64,000 nucleotides of DNA, taken from the NCBI GenBank assembly GCA_003213515.1, contig QCMV01000004.1:1-64000 (forward strand), given 5' to 3'. The position numbers were made by a program, and so were the translations under genes. The notes under the pieces were generated by a model, which worked only from the letters and a program-made list of their open reading frames with translations, was not told the DNA's origin and made no database searches. Positions 36,439 to 43,825 of the stretch are shown here, piece by piece. The stretch comes from Pelagibacteraceae bacterium AG-422-N09 (GTDB lineage Bacteria; Pseudomonadota; Alphaproteobacteria; Pelagibacterales; AG-422-B15). How positions within the stretch are numbered: the first letter of the stretch is position 1; the number at the start of each line of letters is the position of its first letter.

Positions 36439-37469
36439 TAATGATATTCTATCATATCAGAAAGAGTGCCAACTGATATTCCAAAAAAAAGTGATCTATT
36501 CCACTTCATGATGACTTTGAAATTTTCATATACTAAAAATTTTTTTCCATCTTCGCCCTCAGGAAATACTAAATATGCATCTAAGTTTCTATTTGGAAGT
36601 TTTTCTCCATTGGCTTTTAATACTCCTAACTCTGACCATTCAGATAATTTTCTTGAAATTTCTATTTTTTTTGCAGAAGTAGTAATAAGGTCCTTATTTA
36701 AAGGTTTAGTAGTAATGACTTCCCTGCCCCACGTAAGATTATTATCCCATCCTGAGCTGCTTAAATAATTCGCGGAAGATGCAAATACATCATCTAGGGT
36801 GGTCCATATATCTTTTCTTTCATCATTATTGTAATCAATTGCATAACTTAGAAAACTTGAAGGCATAAATTGGTTTTGACCCATTGCACCTGCCCAAGAA
36901 CCCATCATATTTTCTGCATCAATGTGTCCTTCATTAATAATTTTAAGTGCATTAATTAGCTCCTCAGTAAAAAAGTCTCTTCTACGAAGATCGTGAGATA
37001 ATGTTGAGAGTGAACGTATTACATTAAAGGATCCAGTAAATTTACCAAAACTTGTTTCTATGCCCCATAGAGCTAAAAGGAATCTTGGTTGAACACCAAA
37101 TTCATTTGAAACTTTTTCTAGAATATTTTTATTTTCTTTATAGAGCTTTTTTCCCTTTTTTACTCTACTTGCTGAAGTAGTATTCGATAAATATTTCTCA
37201 AGTGTAAGAGTAAATTCAGGCTGTGATCTATCAAGTTCTAATACTCTTTCATTCTGTGTAATATTCTTAATGCTATTATTTATTGTATCTTTAGAAATCC
37301 CCTCTTTGAGTGCGAGATTTTCAATATAAATAAGCCAATCTTCAAAAGATCCTTGTTCATCTGCTTGCAATGAGGATAAATTAATTATAGTAAATACTGT
37401 TATTGCAGTAAATAAACTAACTAATTTAGAAATATAAATAATTAAATTTGATGAAGAAAATAAAGTCAT
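36438..37469 (-). CDS. MltB-family lytic murein transglycosylase
   Basis: Cleaves peptidoglycan glycan strands. The catalytic Glu138 lies in LLALWGIETSFGKFTG; the SLT_2 pattern (GAMGQNQFMPSSFLSYAID) follows. An N-terminal hydrophobic segment (SLFTAITVFTIINLSSLQA) is the export signal. 343 residues, normal for the family. The chosen ATG at 37469 lies 19 bases inside the divergent cysteine synthase-family gene; no later ATG suits the signal peptide. Confidence 0.92.
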   Translation of the reverse strand: MTLFSSSNLIIYISKLVSLFTAITVFTIINLSSLQADEQGSFEDWLIYIENLALKEGISKDTINNSIKNITQNERVLELDRSQPEFTLTLEKYLSNTTSASRVKKGKKLYKENKNILEKVSNEFGVQPRFLLALWGIETSFGKFTGSFNVIRSLSTLSHDLRRRDFFTEELINALKIINEGHIDAENMMGSWAGAMGQNQFMPSSFLSYAIDYNNDERKDIWTTLDDVFASSANYLSSSGWDNNLTWGREVITTKPLNKDLITTSAKKIEISRKLSEWSELGVLKANGEKLPNRNLDAYLVFPEGEDGKKFLVYENFKVIMKWNRSLFFGISVGTLSDMIEYH

Positions 37470-38422
37470 TGGTTGATTTAATTGGTAATACTCCGATTGT
37501 TCAAGCTAAAAATTTAGACACCGGAAAATGTAATCTTTTTCTTAAAATGGAAAGCCTTAATCCAGGCTCATCCATAAAAGATAGAGTGGCTCTAAGAATC
37601 ATTGAGGACGCTGAAGCTCAAGGAAAGTTAAAAAAGGGCTCAACAGTTGTTGAGGCTACAGCTGGTAATACTGGACTTGGTCTAGCATTGATAGCTCTCT
37701 TAAAGGGATATAAGTCAAAAGTTGTAATACTCGATAAAATGAACCACAACAAAATACTTCATCTTAAATCGCTCGGAGCAGAAGTTATTTTGGCAAGGAG
37801 TGATGTGGGACCTGATAGTCCTGAGCATTATGTAAATGTAGCTAAAGAAGTTGCAAAAAATACCCCTGGCTCATTTATGGCAAACCAGTTTACAAATATG
37901 TCAAATCCCCAGGCTCATGAATATTCAACTGGTCCTGAAATTCTGGATCAAATGAATAATGATGTTGATGCTGTTGTTTGTGGAGTTGGTACAGGAGGAA
38001 CAATTTCAGGCCTTGGTAAATTTTTTTCAGAGCATAGTCCAAAAACAGAAATGGTTCTTGCGGATCCAAAGGGTTCAATAGTTAAAGATGCCGTTGAAAA
38101 CAAGCCATTAAAAAAAGCGGACTATTCATGGCTTGTTGAGGGTATAGGTGAAGATTTCATTCCTGAGACTTTAGAATTAAAGTATATAAAAAAAGCTTAT
38201 GAAGTTACGAACGAAGAAGCATTTAGCATGATTAGAGAATTGGCTTTGAAAGAGGGCATATTGGGAGGCTCATCAAGTGGAACCCTTATTTCAGCGGCAA
38301 TTAAATATTGCAAGGACCAAGATAAAGAAAAAAATGTTGTTACATTTGTTTGCGATAATGGTGAAAAATATTTAAATACAGCATATAATGAAGAATGGTT
38401 AAAAGAAAAAAATCTTATATAA
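37451..38422 (+). CDS. Cysteine synthase / cystathionine beta-synthase family protein
   Basis: Fold-type II PLP enzyme of 323 residues. The PLP lysine is in NPGSSIKDRVALRI, the substrate loop in EATAGNTGLGLAL and the phosphate loop in GVGTGGTISGLG. A TTG at 37448 is also in frame, but the ATG at 37451 is preferred. The next gene encodes a cystathionine gamma-lyase-type protein, which overlaps by 28 bases; the pair suggests reverse transsulfuration (homocysteine to cysteine) rather than simple O-acetylserine sulfhydrylation. No CBS regulatory domains. Confidence 0.9.
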   Translation: MKKIKSLVDLIGNTPIVQAKNLDTGKCNLFLKMESLNPGSSIKDRVALRIIEDAEAQGKLKKGSTVVEATAGNTGLGLALIALLKGYKSKVVILDKMNHNKILHLKSLGAEVILARSDVGPDSPEHYVNVAKEVAKNTPGSFMANQFTNMSNPQAHEYSTGPEILDQMNNDVDAVVCGVGTGGTISGLGKFFSEHSPKTEMVLADPKGSIVKDAVENKPLKKADYSWLVEGIGEDFIPETLELKYIKKAYEVTNEEAFSMIRELALKEGILGGSSSGTLISAAIKYCKDQDKEKNVVTFVCDNGEKYLNTAYNEEWLKEKNLI

Positions 38423-39561
38423 AAAAAATAAATCAGCTTGATACTTTATCAGTCCATGCTGGAGTTAAAACGGATCCATTAACTGGAGCCGTAATGACTC
38501 CTATTTATGCAACATCCACTTATGCTCATGATAGACCTGGTGAGCATAAAGGGTATGAATATTCAAGAAGTCAAAATCCTACAAGGGAAGTTTTAGAAAA
38601 TTCAATTGCTGAATTGGAAAGTGGATACAAAGCATTTGCATTTGCTTCAGGGGTTGCGGCTCAAACAGCGGTTTTAGATCTTTTAAAGCCTGAAGATCAT
38701 GTAATTGCTTTTGATGACCTATACGGTGGTACTTTTAGGTTGTTTAATGAAATTAAGAGCAAGTCATCAAATATTGAATTCACATTCGTTGATTTAAATA
38801 CAAATTTTTCAAAAGAAATTAAAAAGAATACAAAAATGATTTGGATTGAAACTCCAACAAATCCATTGCTTAAAATTACGGACTTAAAAAGAATAGCCCG
38901 TATCGCAAGAAAAAATAAGCTTATAACTGTGTGTGATAATACATTTGCTACACCTTATAATCAAAGACCGCTAGAGCATGGAATTGACATTGTTAATCAC
39001 TCGACAACAAAATATATCAATGGCCACTCTGATGTTATTGGTGGAGCCTTAGTCATTGGAAAGAATAAAAAACTTGAGAAAAAATTAGCCTTAATACAAA
39101 ATTCTACAGGCGCCGTTCCAAGTCCTTTTGATTGTTTTCTTACCTTGAGAGGAATTAAAACACTAGCTATTAGAATGAAAAAACATAATGAAAATGGTAT
39201 TAAAGTTGCTCGCTTTTTAAGATCGCATAAAAAAGCATTAAACGTAACGTATCCTGGATTACCAAATCATAAACAGAAAGATATTGCACTTAAACAAATG
39301 AACGGTTTTGGTGGAATGATCACTTTTATCTATGATGGGAATATGTCAGAAATATCGAAGTTTATGCGTAAATTAAGAATTTTTACTATAGCTGAGAGTT
39401 TGGGGGGAGTTGAATCTTTAATTGAGTCCCCTGCTTTAATGACACATGCATATTTAGACGATAAATCCTTTAATCAAGTGCCCAAAAAGCTAGTCAGATT
39501 ATCTGTCGGCATAGAAGACAGCGATGATCTTATAGAGGACTTAAATCAAGCTTTTAAATAA
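38395..39561 (+). CDS. Cystathionine gamma-lyase-type PLP enzyme
   Basis: Cys/Met-metabolism PLP family. N-terminal DTLSVHAGVKTDPLTGAVM and YEYSRSQNPTREVLE, Schiff-base lysine in NHSTTKYINGHSDVIGG near residue 205, and AESLGGVESLIESPALMTH near 335 are standard. The EVESL-like position (GGVESL) is common to gamma-lyases and gamma-synthases, so cystathionine gamma-synthase remains possible; pairing with a CBS-like gene favours the lyase. 388 residues. Confidence 0.88.
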   Translation: MVKRKKSYIKKINQLDTLSVHAGVKTDPLTGAVMTPIYATSTYAHDRPGEHKGYEYSRSQNPTREVLENSIAELESGYKAFAFASGVAAQTAVLDLLKPEDHVIAFDDLYGGTFRLFNEIKSKSSNIEFTFVDLNTNFSKEIKKNTKMIWIETPTNPLLKITDLKRIARIARKNKLITVCDNTFATPYNQRPLEHGIDIVNHSTTKYINGHSDVIGGALVIGKNKKLEKKLALIQNSTGAVPSPFDCFLTLRGIKTLAIRMKKHNENGIKVARFLRSHKKALNVTYPGLPNHKQKDIALKQMNGFGGMITFIYDGNMSEISKFMRKLRIFTIAESLGGVESLIESPALMTHAYLDDKSFNQVPKKLVRLSVGIEDSDDLIEDLNQAFK

Positions 39562-40461
39562 TTAATAGGTACAAATTACAGCATTTACAATAGATGCCAT
39601 TCTAGATTTTTCATCATCTGATCTACTTGTTATAACAACAGGACTTTTACCGCCAATTACAAATCCTCCAGCAGTAGCGTTCGCAAAATGTACAAGAGAT
39701 TTTACGAGTGCATTTCCTGTTTCTATATTTGGAACAATAATAACATTGGCATTTCCTGGAACTTTCCCTAGTGTTCCTTTTATTTTTGCTGACTCTTGTG
39801 AAATAGCATTATCTAAAGCAAAAGGTCCTTCAACAGGAGTATCTGAGTAATTAATTTTTGCCCATTCAACGAGATCATGTGCTTCAATAGAGCTTGGCAT
39901 TTGCTTTAGTTGTTCTTCAGTTGCTGATAAAACGGCAACATATGGATTGAAAGATGGAATTTTTTTTGTGTACTCGAGAACATTCGATAAAATATATTTT
40001 TTAGTTTCTAAGCTTGGTGATATGTTCAAAGCGCCATCAGTAATGATAATTGGCTGACGTGAGTCATTTGGAAAAGTCATAAACCAAATGTGACTTAAGC
40101 GCTTTCCCCTTATTCTTAAATTATATTCTTTTTTTATATACTCACCCATCAAAACATCTGTATGAAGATGACCTTTTATGATTATATTATTTTCTAAACC
40201 GGTGTCCCTACTCGCTACTTCACAGGCAATTTTTGAAGACTCTTCTTCTGAATAACTCTCAATTAATTTATCTTTAGATAATGACCACTCATGCTTATCA
40301 ATAAAGGTAGTCATAAAATCAATATTTCCTATGAGTATTGGATTTATTAATTTTTGACTTTCTGCATCCATAATTGTCTTCAGAATCAAATCATTATTGG
40401 CATTTGCAACAATACCTAAAGTAATTCTTTTTTTGTCAATATAATCAATATTTTGTATCAT
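39562..40461 (-). CDS. Phosphate acetyl/butyryl transferase family protein
   Basis: A 299-residue protein equal to the catalytic Pta domain (IITDGALNISP, GPFALDNAISQESA, VIIVPNIETGNALVKSL, GFVIGGKSPVVITSRSD). Moves acyl groups between CoA and phosphate, giving acetyl- or butyryl-phosphate. The short form resembles phosphate butyryltransferases. No acetate or butyrate kinase is adjacent. Its stop directly abuts the stop of the convergent gamma-lyase gene. Confidence 0.88.
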   Translation of the reverse strand: MIQNIDYIDKKRITLGIVANANNDLILKTIMDAESQKLINPILIGNIDFMTTFIDKHEWSLSKDKLIESYSEEESSKIACEVASRDTGLENNIIIKGHLHTDVLMGEYIKKEYNLRIRGKRLSHIWFMTFPNDSRQPIIITDGALNISPSLETKKYILSNVLEYTKKIPSFNPYVAVLSATEEQLKQMPSSIEAHDLVEWAKINYSDTPVEGPFALDNAISQESAKIKGTLGKVPGNANVIIVPNIETGNALVKSLVHFANATAGGFVIGGKSPVVITSRSDDEKSRMASIVNAVICTY

Positions 40462-40534
40462 TTTAGTAATGTAAATTTTTAATAAAAATAAGTATTAAAG
40501 TATTTATTGAATATAATTTTATAATATATTGTTT

Positions 40535-40657
40535 TTACTTAATATTTTTGAAATAATTAAATAAATACGCTCCCACTATCAAAATCAAAATAATGAATGA
40601 AAATGCATAAAATATAAGTGACAGGTCTTGAAATAATGAAATTAAAAATTCAATCAC
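40535..40657 (-). CDS. Candidate 40-residue single-pass membrane peptide
   Basis: An ORF of 41 codons starting with GTG, one base after the stop of another tiny ORF. One hydrophobic helix (LIFYAFSFIILILIVGAYLF) with an N-terminal acidic residue and a lysine-rich end (NYFKNIK), the usual inside-positive topology for a small membrane protein. No homologue recognised and no clear ribosome-binding site, so it may be translated by coupling. It occupies the 320-base gap between the phosphotransacetylase-like gene and the saccharopine-dehydrogenase-like gene. The rest of that gap shows only AT-rich sequence. Confidence 0.4.
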   Translation of the reverse strand: MIEFLISLFQDLSLIFYAFSFIILILIVGAYLFNYFKNIK

Positions 40658-40658
40658 T

Positions 40659-40742
40659 TTATGCAAAAATCAGTGTCAATGCCCAATAAAGTAGATATAA
40701 GAATGAGATCGTTACTAGGCCACCTATTATCCAGTCTAACAT
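40659..40742 (-). CDS. Candidate 27-residue membrane peptide, KdpF-like in pattern
   Basis: An ATG-started ORF of 28 codons whose product is nearly all one membrane helix: MLDWIIGGLVTISFLYLLYW, then a short hydrophobic tail. The start pattern (MLDxxxGGxV, then YLLYxAL) recalls KdpF, the small subunit of potassium ATPases, but no kdpABC gene is nearby and such short hydrophobic peptides match by chance easily. It and the next ORF lie head to tail with 1 base between. Confidence 0.4.
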   Translation of the reverse strand: MLDWIIGGLVTISFLYLLYWALTLIFA

Positions 40743-40781
40743 ACGGTAATTTTAACATAATTTTGCAAATATTACATAAAT

Positions 40782-41972
40782 ATGAATAGAGATTACGATT
40801 TAATAATCTATGGGGCATCTGGTTTTACCGGAAGATTGGCTGTTGAGTACTTAGATGAAAACTATAGCGACCTAAATTGGGCTATAGCTGGACGTAACGA
40901 GGATAAATTAGTCAATATATCCAACAATAGTAAGAGCAAACCTGATTATTTTATTGCGGAAAGTGAAGATAATGAAAATTTACTAAAAATAGCTTCCAAA
41001 ACACGTGTTATTGCATCTTTAGCAGGCCCATTTAACAAGTATAGCGATAATTTAGTTACACAATGCGTTGAAGCTGGAACTCATTATTTAGACATTACTG
41101 GGGAAAATATTTGGGTGCGTGATCTTATTGATAAACATCACGAGGCAGCAGAAAAAAAACAAATTAAAATCATTCCATCATGTGGTTACGATTCTATTCC
41201 ATCCGATATGGGGTGCTTTTACTTGCAAAGAAGTCTCAATCAAGAGCTGCAGAGAATTGATGGTTATCATCGAGGTAGTGGAGGTGTAAGTGGCGGCACG
41301 ATTGAAAGTGCATTTTCCATGCGTAACTACAAAAGCAAATATTCAATGGGACATCCATTTTTACTCAATTCAAAGGAATATATAAAAACTCAAAATATTT
41401 CTGAAAATAAGGATAATTTCAAAATAAAATACATCGATGATATTAAATTATGGTCAGCGCCCTTTGTTATGGCAATTGCAAACACTAGAGTTGTCAGAAG
41501 AAGCTCTGAAATCCATGATAAAAATCAGGCAAGTTATGGAAGTGAATTTAAATATCAAGAATATATGATGTTAAAAAAATACAGTTCTGCATTTCTTGTG
41601 ACAGCCGGACTTGCTGTTTTTGGGCTAATGTTAATAAGTCCAATAAGTGGTCTCTTTAGAAAATTATTTACTAAAGCTGGTAATGGACCTGATAAAAAAA
41701 CAAGAGAAAATGGTTGGTTTGAGAGCATTTTTATCGGAAAAAATAAAAATAACGAAAAATATAAATTGAGGATGTTTTGCAAAGGTGATCCCGGTTATAA
41801 ATCAACTGCTAAATTAATATGCGAGTCCGCTCTATGTCTTGCATTAAATAGTGAAAATCTCCCCAATACCAACTCTGGTGGTGTCTTAACTACTTCAACT
41901 GGCCTAGGGTCAACATTAATTGATAGATTAAAAAATGCTGACGTTTTATTTGAAGGTCCAAGTAAAATATAG
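40782..41972 (+). CDS. Saccharopine dehydrogenase-like NAD(P)-binding protein
   Basis: The N-terminal Rossmann segment YDLIIYGASGFTGRLAVEYL, then VIASLAGPFNKYSDNLVTQC and GTHYLDITGENIW, define the saccharopine dehydrogenase-like / trans-acting enoyl reductase family. A hydrophobic stretch near residue 270 (FLVTAGLAVFGLMLISPIS) is typical of this subgroup, which includes mammalian SCCPDH and mycobacterial enoyl reductases. Substrate unknown; lysine metabolism is not implied. 396 residues. Confidence 0.82.
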   Translation: MNRDYDLIIYGASGFTGRLAVEYLDENYSDLNWAIAGRNEDKLVNISNNSKSKPDYFIAESEDNENLLKIASKTRVIASLAGPFNKYSDNLVTQCVEAGTHYLDITGENIWVRDLIDKHHEAAEKKQIKIIPSCGYDSIPSDMGCFYLQRSLNQELQRIDGYHRGSGGVSGGTIESAFSMRNYKSKYSMGHPFLLNSKEYIKTQNISENKDNFKIKYIDDIKLWSAPFVMAIANTRVVRRSSEIHDKNQASYGSEFKYQEYMMLKKYSSAFLVTAGLAVFGLMLISPISGLFRKLFTKAGNGPDKKTRENGWFESIFIGKNKNNEKYKLRMFCKGDPGYKSTAKLICESALCLALNSENLPNTNSGGVLTTSTGLGSTLIDRLKNADVLFEGPSKI

Positions 41973-42051
41973 ATCGTTGAGATAACCCAAAATGGGTATT
42001 TATAAGCTTTAATTTTAAACCATTTTATTAGATAATTAATTTAAAGCCCAA

Positions 42052-42078
42052 TGTAGGTGCGGTTTTTCTGCACCTACA
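42052..42078. promoter_or_regulatory. Perfect hairpin upstream of HTH gene
   Basis: TGTAGGTGC and GCACCTACA form a perfect 9-bp stem with a 9-base loop. It lies 26 bases before the chosen start of the HTH gene. No T-run follows, so it is not a standard terminator; it may be an operator or a leader RNA structure. A smaller inverted repeat (ACCC/GGGT) lies about 60 bases further upstream, just after the previous gene. Confidence 0.45.
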
Positions 42079-42104
42079 AATTAACACTTGGAGAAATCAC
42101 TTAT

Positions 42105-42389
42105 ATGGTACAAAATGAAACTGGAATGTTTGTCATGCCATATAAAAAACTTGATAACAGCAAAACTGATATGGACGAAGAGCTAGTAAATAAAATTAAG
42201 GAAATTTCAAAATTAAGAAAATCTATCTCAATAGATTTAAAAACCATCGCTTCAAAAACAAAAATCTCTACAAATCAACTAAAGAACATTGAGTCATTTA
42301 AATTCGATCGATTGCCTCCAAATCCAATGAGATCAGCTTTTATTGATCAGTATTGCACTGAAGTAGAAAAACTTAATAAAATCTCTTAG
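42105..42389 (+). CDS. Stand-alone RodZ-type helix-turn-helix protein
   Basis: A 94-residue cytosolic protein. The C-terminal two thirds match the HTH_25 domain found at the N-terminus of RodZ (LRKSISIDLKTIASKTKIS, NQLKNIESFKFDRLP). RodZ proteins continue with a membrane helix and a periplasmic domain; this one ends directly after the HTH. Start: ATG 42105, preceded by GGAG 11 bases upstream; the longer frame from GTG 42057 would begin inside a hairpin. Overlaps the convergent HPP gene by 4 bases. Confidence 0.68.
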   Translation: MVQNETGMFVMPYKKLDNSKTDMDEELVNKIKEISKLRKSISIDLKTIASKTKISTNQLKNIESFKFDRLPPNPMRSAFIDQYCTEVEKLNKIS

Positions 42390-42841
42390 ATATAATTTCT
42401 CTTAAGAAGCCTGTTATACAAATAAGCAAAAACAACAATTATAAAAGCCCCAACAGCAACAGGTAAAAAAACAAAGCTTATACTCTGGCCAGTTAATATT
42501 ACAATTATTGGATTTGCTCCAGCTGGCGGATGCACGGTATTAGTTATCATCATTACAAATACAGCTAAAGCCACTCCTAAGCCTAATGAGATAAATGTGT
42601 TACCAAGAAGATAGAAAATAATTACCCCAGACAGTGCTGATAGTATATGGCCAAGTATTAAATTTTTAGGTTTTGCTAGTGGGCTATCATAAACAGCCAT
42701 GACTAAAACCATTGATGCGCCAAAGGGCGGTATAAGCCATATCGCACCTTCAATTGAAGAATTTAAATATGCTAAAAATCCTATACACACAAAAGCTCCT
42801 AATGAACTAAATAATGCATTGATCAAAGCTTGTTTATTCAT
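42386..42841 (-). CDS. HPP family integral membrane protein
   Basis: Four hydrophobic helices, with IWLIPPFGASMVLVMAVYDS and TNTVHPPAGANPIIVILTG, the second holding the His-Pro-Pro motif that names the family. Some HPP proteins transport nitrite in plant plastids and cyanobacteria; others are unstudied. 151 residues, the single-domain form. Starts 14 bases from the divergent DUF2177 gene. Confidence 0.88.
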   Translation of the reverse strand: MNKQALINALFSSLGAFVCIGFLAYLNSSIEGAIWLIPPFGASMVLVMAVYDSPLAKPKNLILGHILSALSGVIIFYLLGNTFISLGLGVALAVFVMMITNTVHPPAGANPIIVILTGQSISFVFLPVAVGAFIIVVFAYLYNRLLKRNYI

Positions 42842-42855
42842 TAATTTAATTGTCT

Positions 42856-43254
42856 ATGATAAAACTCTATTTGACTACCCTATTTTACTTTTTGATAATC
42901 GATACAATCGGTATTCAAACATTTGTTGTACGTATTTATAATAAAAATCTTCCAGATAATCTAAAAATTAATCTCGATATAACTTCCGCTGTAATTTTTT
43001 ATCTAATATTTGTACTCGGGCTAGTTTATTTTGTGGTAGCTCCATTTAAGAATGCTTCTTTAACAAGTGTAATAGTGCCAGCTGCTATGTATGGACTTGC
43101 TACTTACGCAACATATGCACTAACTGTAAAAGCGGTGTTTAATGTATTTAACTGGACTATTATTATTTCAGATATTGCATGGGGTATGGCACTTTGTACT
43201 GCAATTTCACTACTGACTGTATATACAATCAGCAAAGTTGGATTTCTAAATTAA
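42856..43254 (+). CDS. DUF2177 family membrane protein
   Basis: Four membrane helices in 132 residues. The order LTTLFYFLIIDTIGIQTFV at the start, AMYGLATYATYALTVKAVF in the middle and WTIIISDIAWGMALCT near the end matches DUF2177 (function unknown). An upstream TTG (42850) is in frame; the ATG at 42856 is preferred. The 14-base distance to the divergent HPP gene is too short for two separate promoters with leaders. Confidence 0.82.
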   Translation: MIKLYLTTLFYFLIIDTIGIQTFVVRIYNKNLPDNLKINLDITSAVIFYLIFVLGLVYFVVAPFKNASLTSVIVPAAMYGLATYATYALTVKAVFNVFNWTIIISDIAWGMALCTAISLLTVYTISKVGFLN

Positions 43255-43297
43255 TTATTGTTTTAAATAATAAATTCAATAAATTAATTTCTTCAAG

Positions 43298-43389
<92 letters not shown>

Positions 43390-43399
43390 AGAATTTCTA

Positions 43400-43708
43400 T
43401 TAGCCTGCTCTATCAGACCTTTTTTGACCAAGACTAGCATCAACCCATGTTTCATCCATCACGCAAGATGCGGCATCACCTAAATCAAAAAATGCCTTCA
43501 TTGCCTTACCCGTAGGCTCAGCTCCAATTCCCCATGAGCCTGTTTCAGCTTCAACTACGAATGCAACCATATTTGGATTTGGCCAATAGAACTTTGCTGA
43601 ATGAACTCCATCAGTACTTTTTGCAACCTTACACAAATTCAATGCAGCTGTTCCCAGTTTATCTCTGCTTGCATTTTCTTGTCTTTCCCATTTGCTTATG
43701 TGTAACAT
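43400..43708 (-). CDS. Small soluble protein, unknown function
   Basis: I do not recognise this 102-residue protein. No membrane helix or signal peptide. It looks like a compact alpha/beta domain: HSAKFYWPNPNMVAFVVEAE is a likely beta-hairpin, followed by a Gly-rich turn and a helix (TGKAMKAFFDLGDAA). Two Cys are present. A strong AAAGGAG stands 5 bases before the ATG, suggesting good expression. Its GC content is visibly higher than neighbours. A 41-bp element shared with the GMC/EamA intergenic region lies 63 bases upstream of its start. Confidence 0.7.
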   Translation of the reverse strand: MLHISKWERQENASRDKLGTAALNLCKVAKSTDGVHSAKFYWPNPNMVAFVVEAETGSWGIGAEPTGKAMKAFFDLGDAASCVMDETWVDASLGQKRSDRAG

Positions 43709-43770
43709 AAGATCTCCTTTGTAAACAAATTATTGATTGACTTTATGTTAAGTATGAAATTTGAGAGAGT

Positions 43771-43811
43771 AATTAGTATATTTTAACACTAATACTTATG
43801 TATTAATATTT
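43771..43811. repeat. 41-bp repeat, copy 1
   Basis: This 41-base sequence is repeated at 45569-45609 with 5 mismatches and the same orientation. Copy 1 contains a perfect inverted repeat TAATAC-TTAT-GTATTA (about 43790-43805). It lies between the unknown-protein gene and the GMC gene, 63 bases upstream of the former's start codon, a position that fits an operator or promoter. Confidence 0.6.
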
Positions 43812-43825
43812 TACAATCTAAATAC

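Noticed and set aside
40659-40742. Naming the 27-codon ORF kdpF
   Set aside because: The similarity is a generic short-helix pattern and no kdpABC genes are nearby.
42057-42104. Upstream GTG start of the HTH gene
   Set aside because: It would start inside the hairpin and adds residues unlike the family; ATG 42105 is more plausible.
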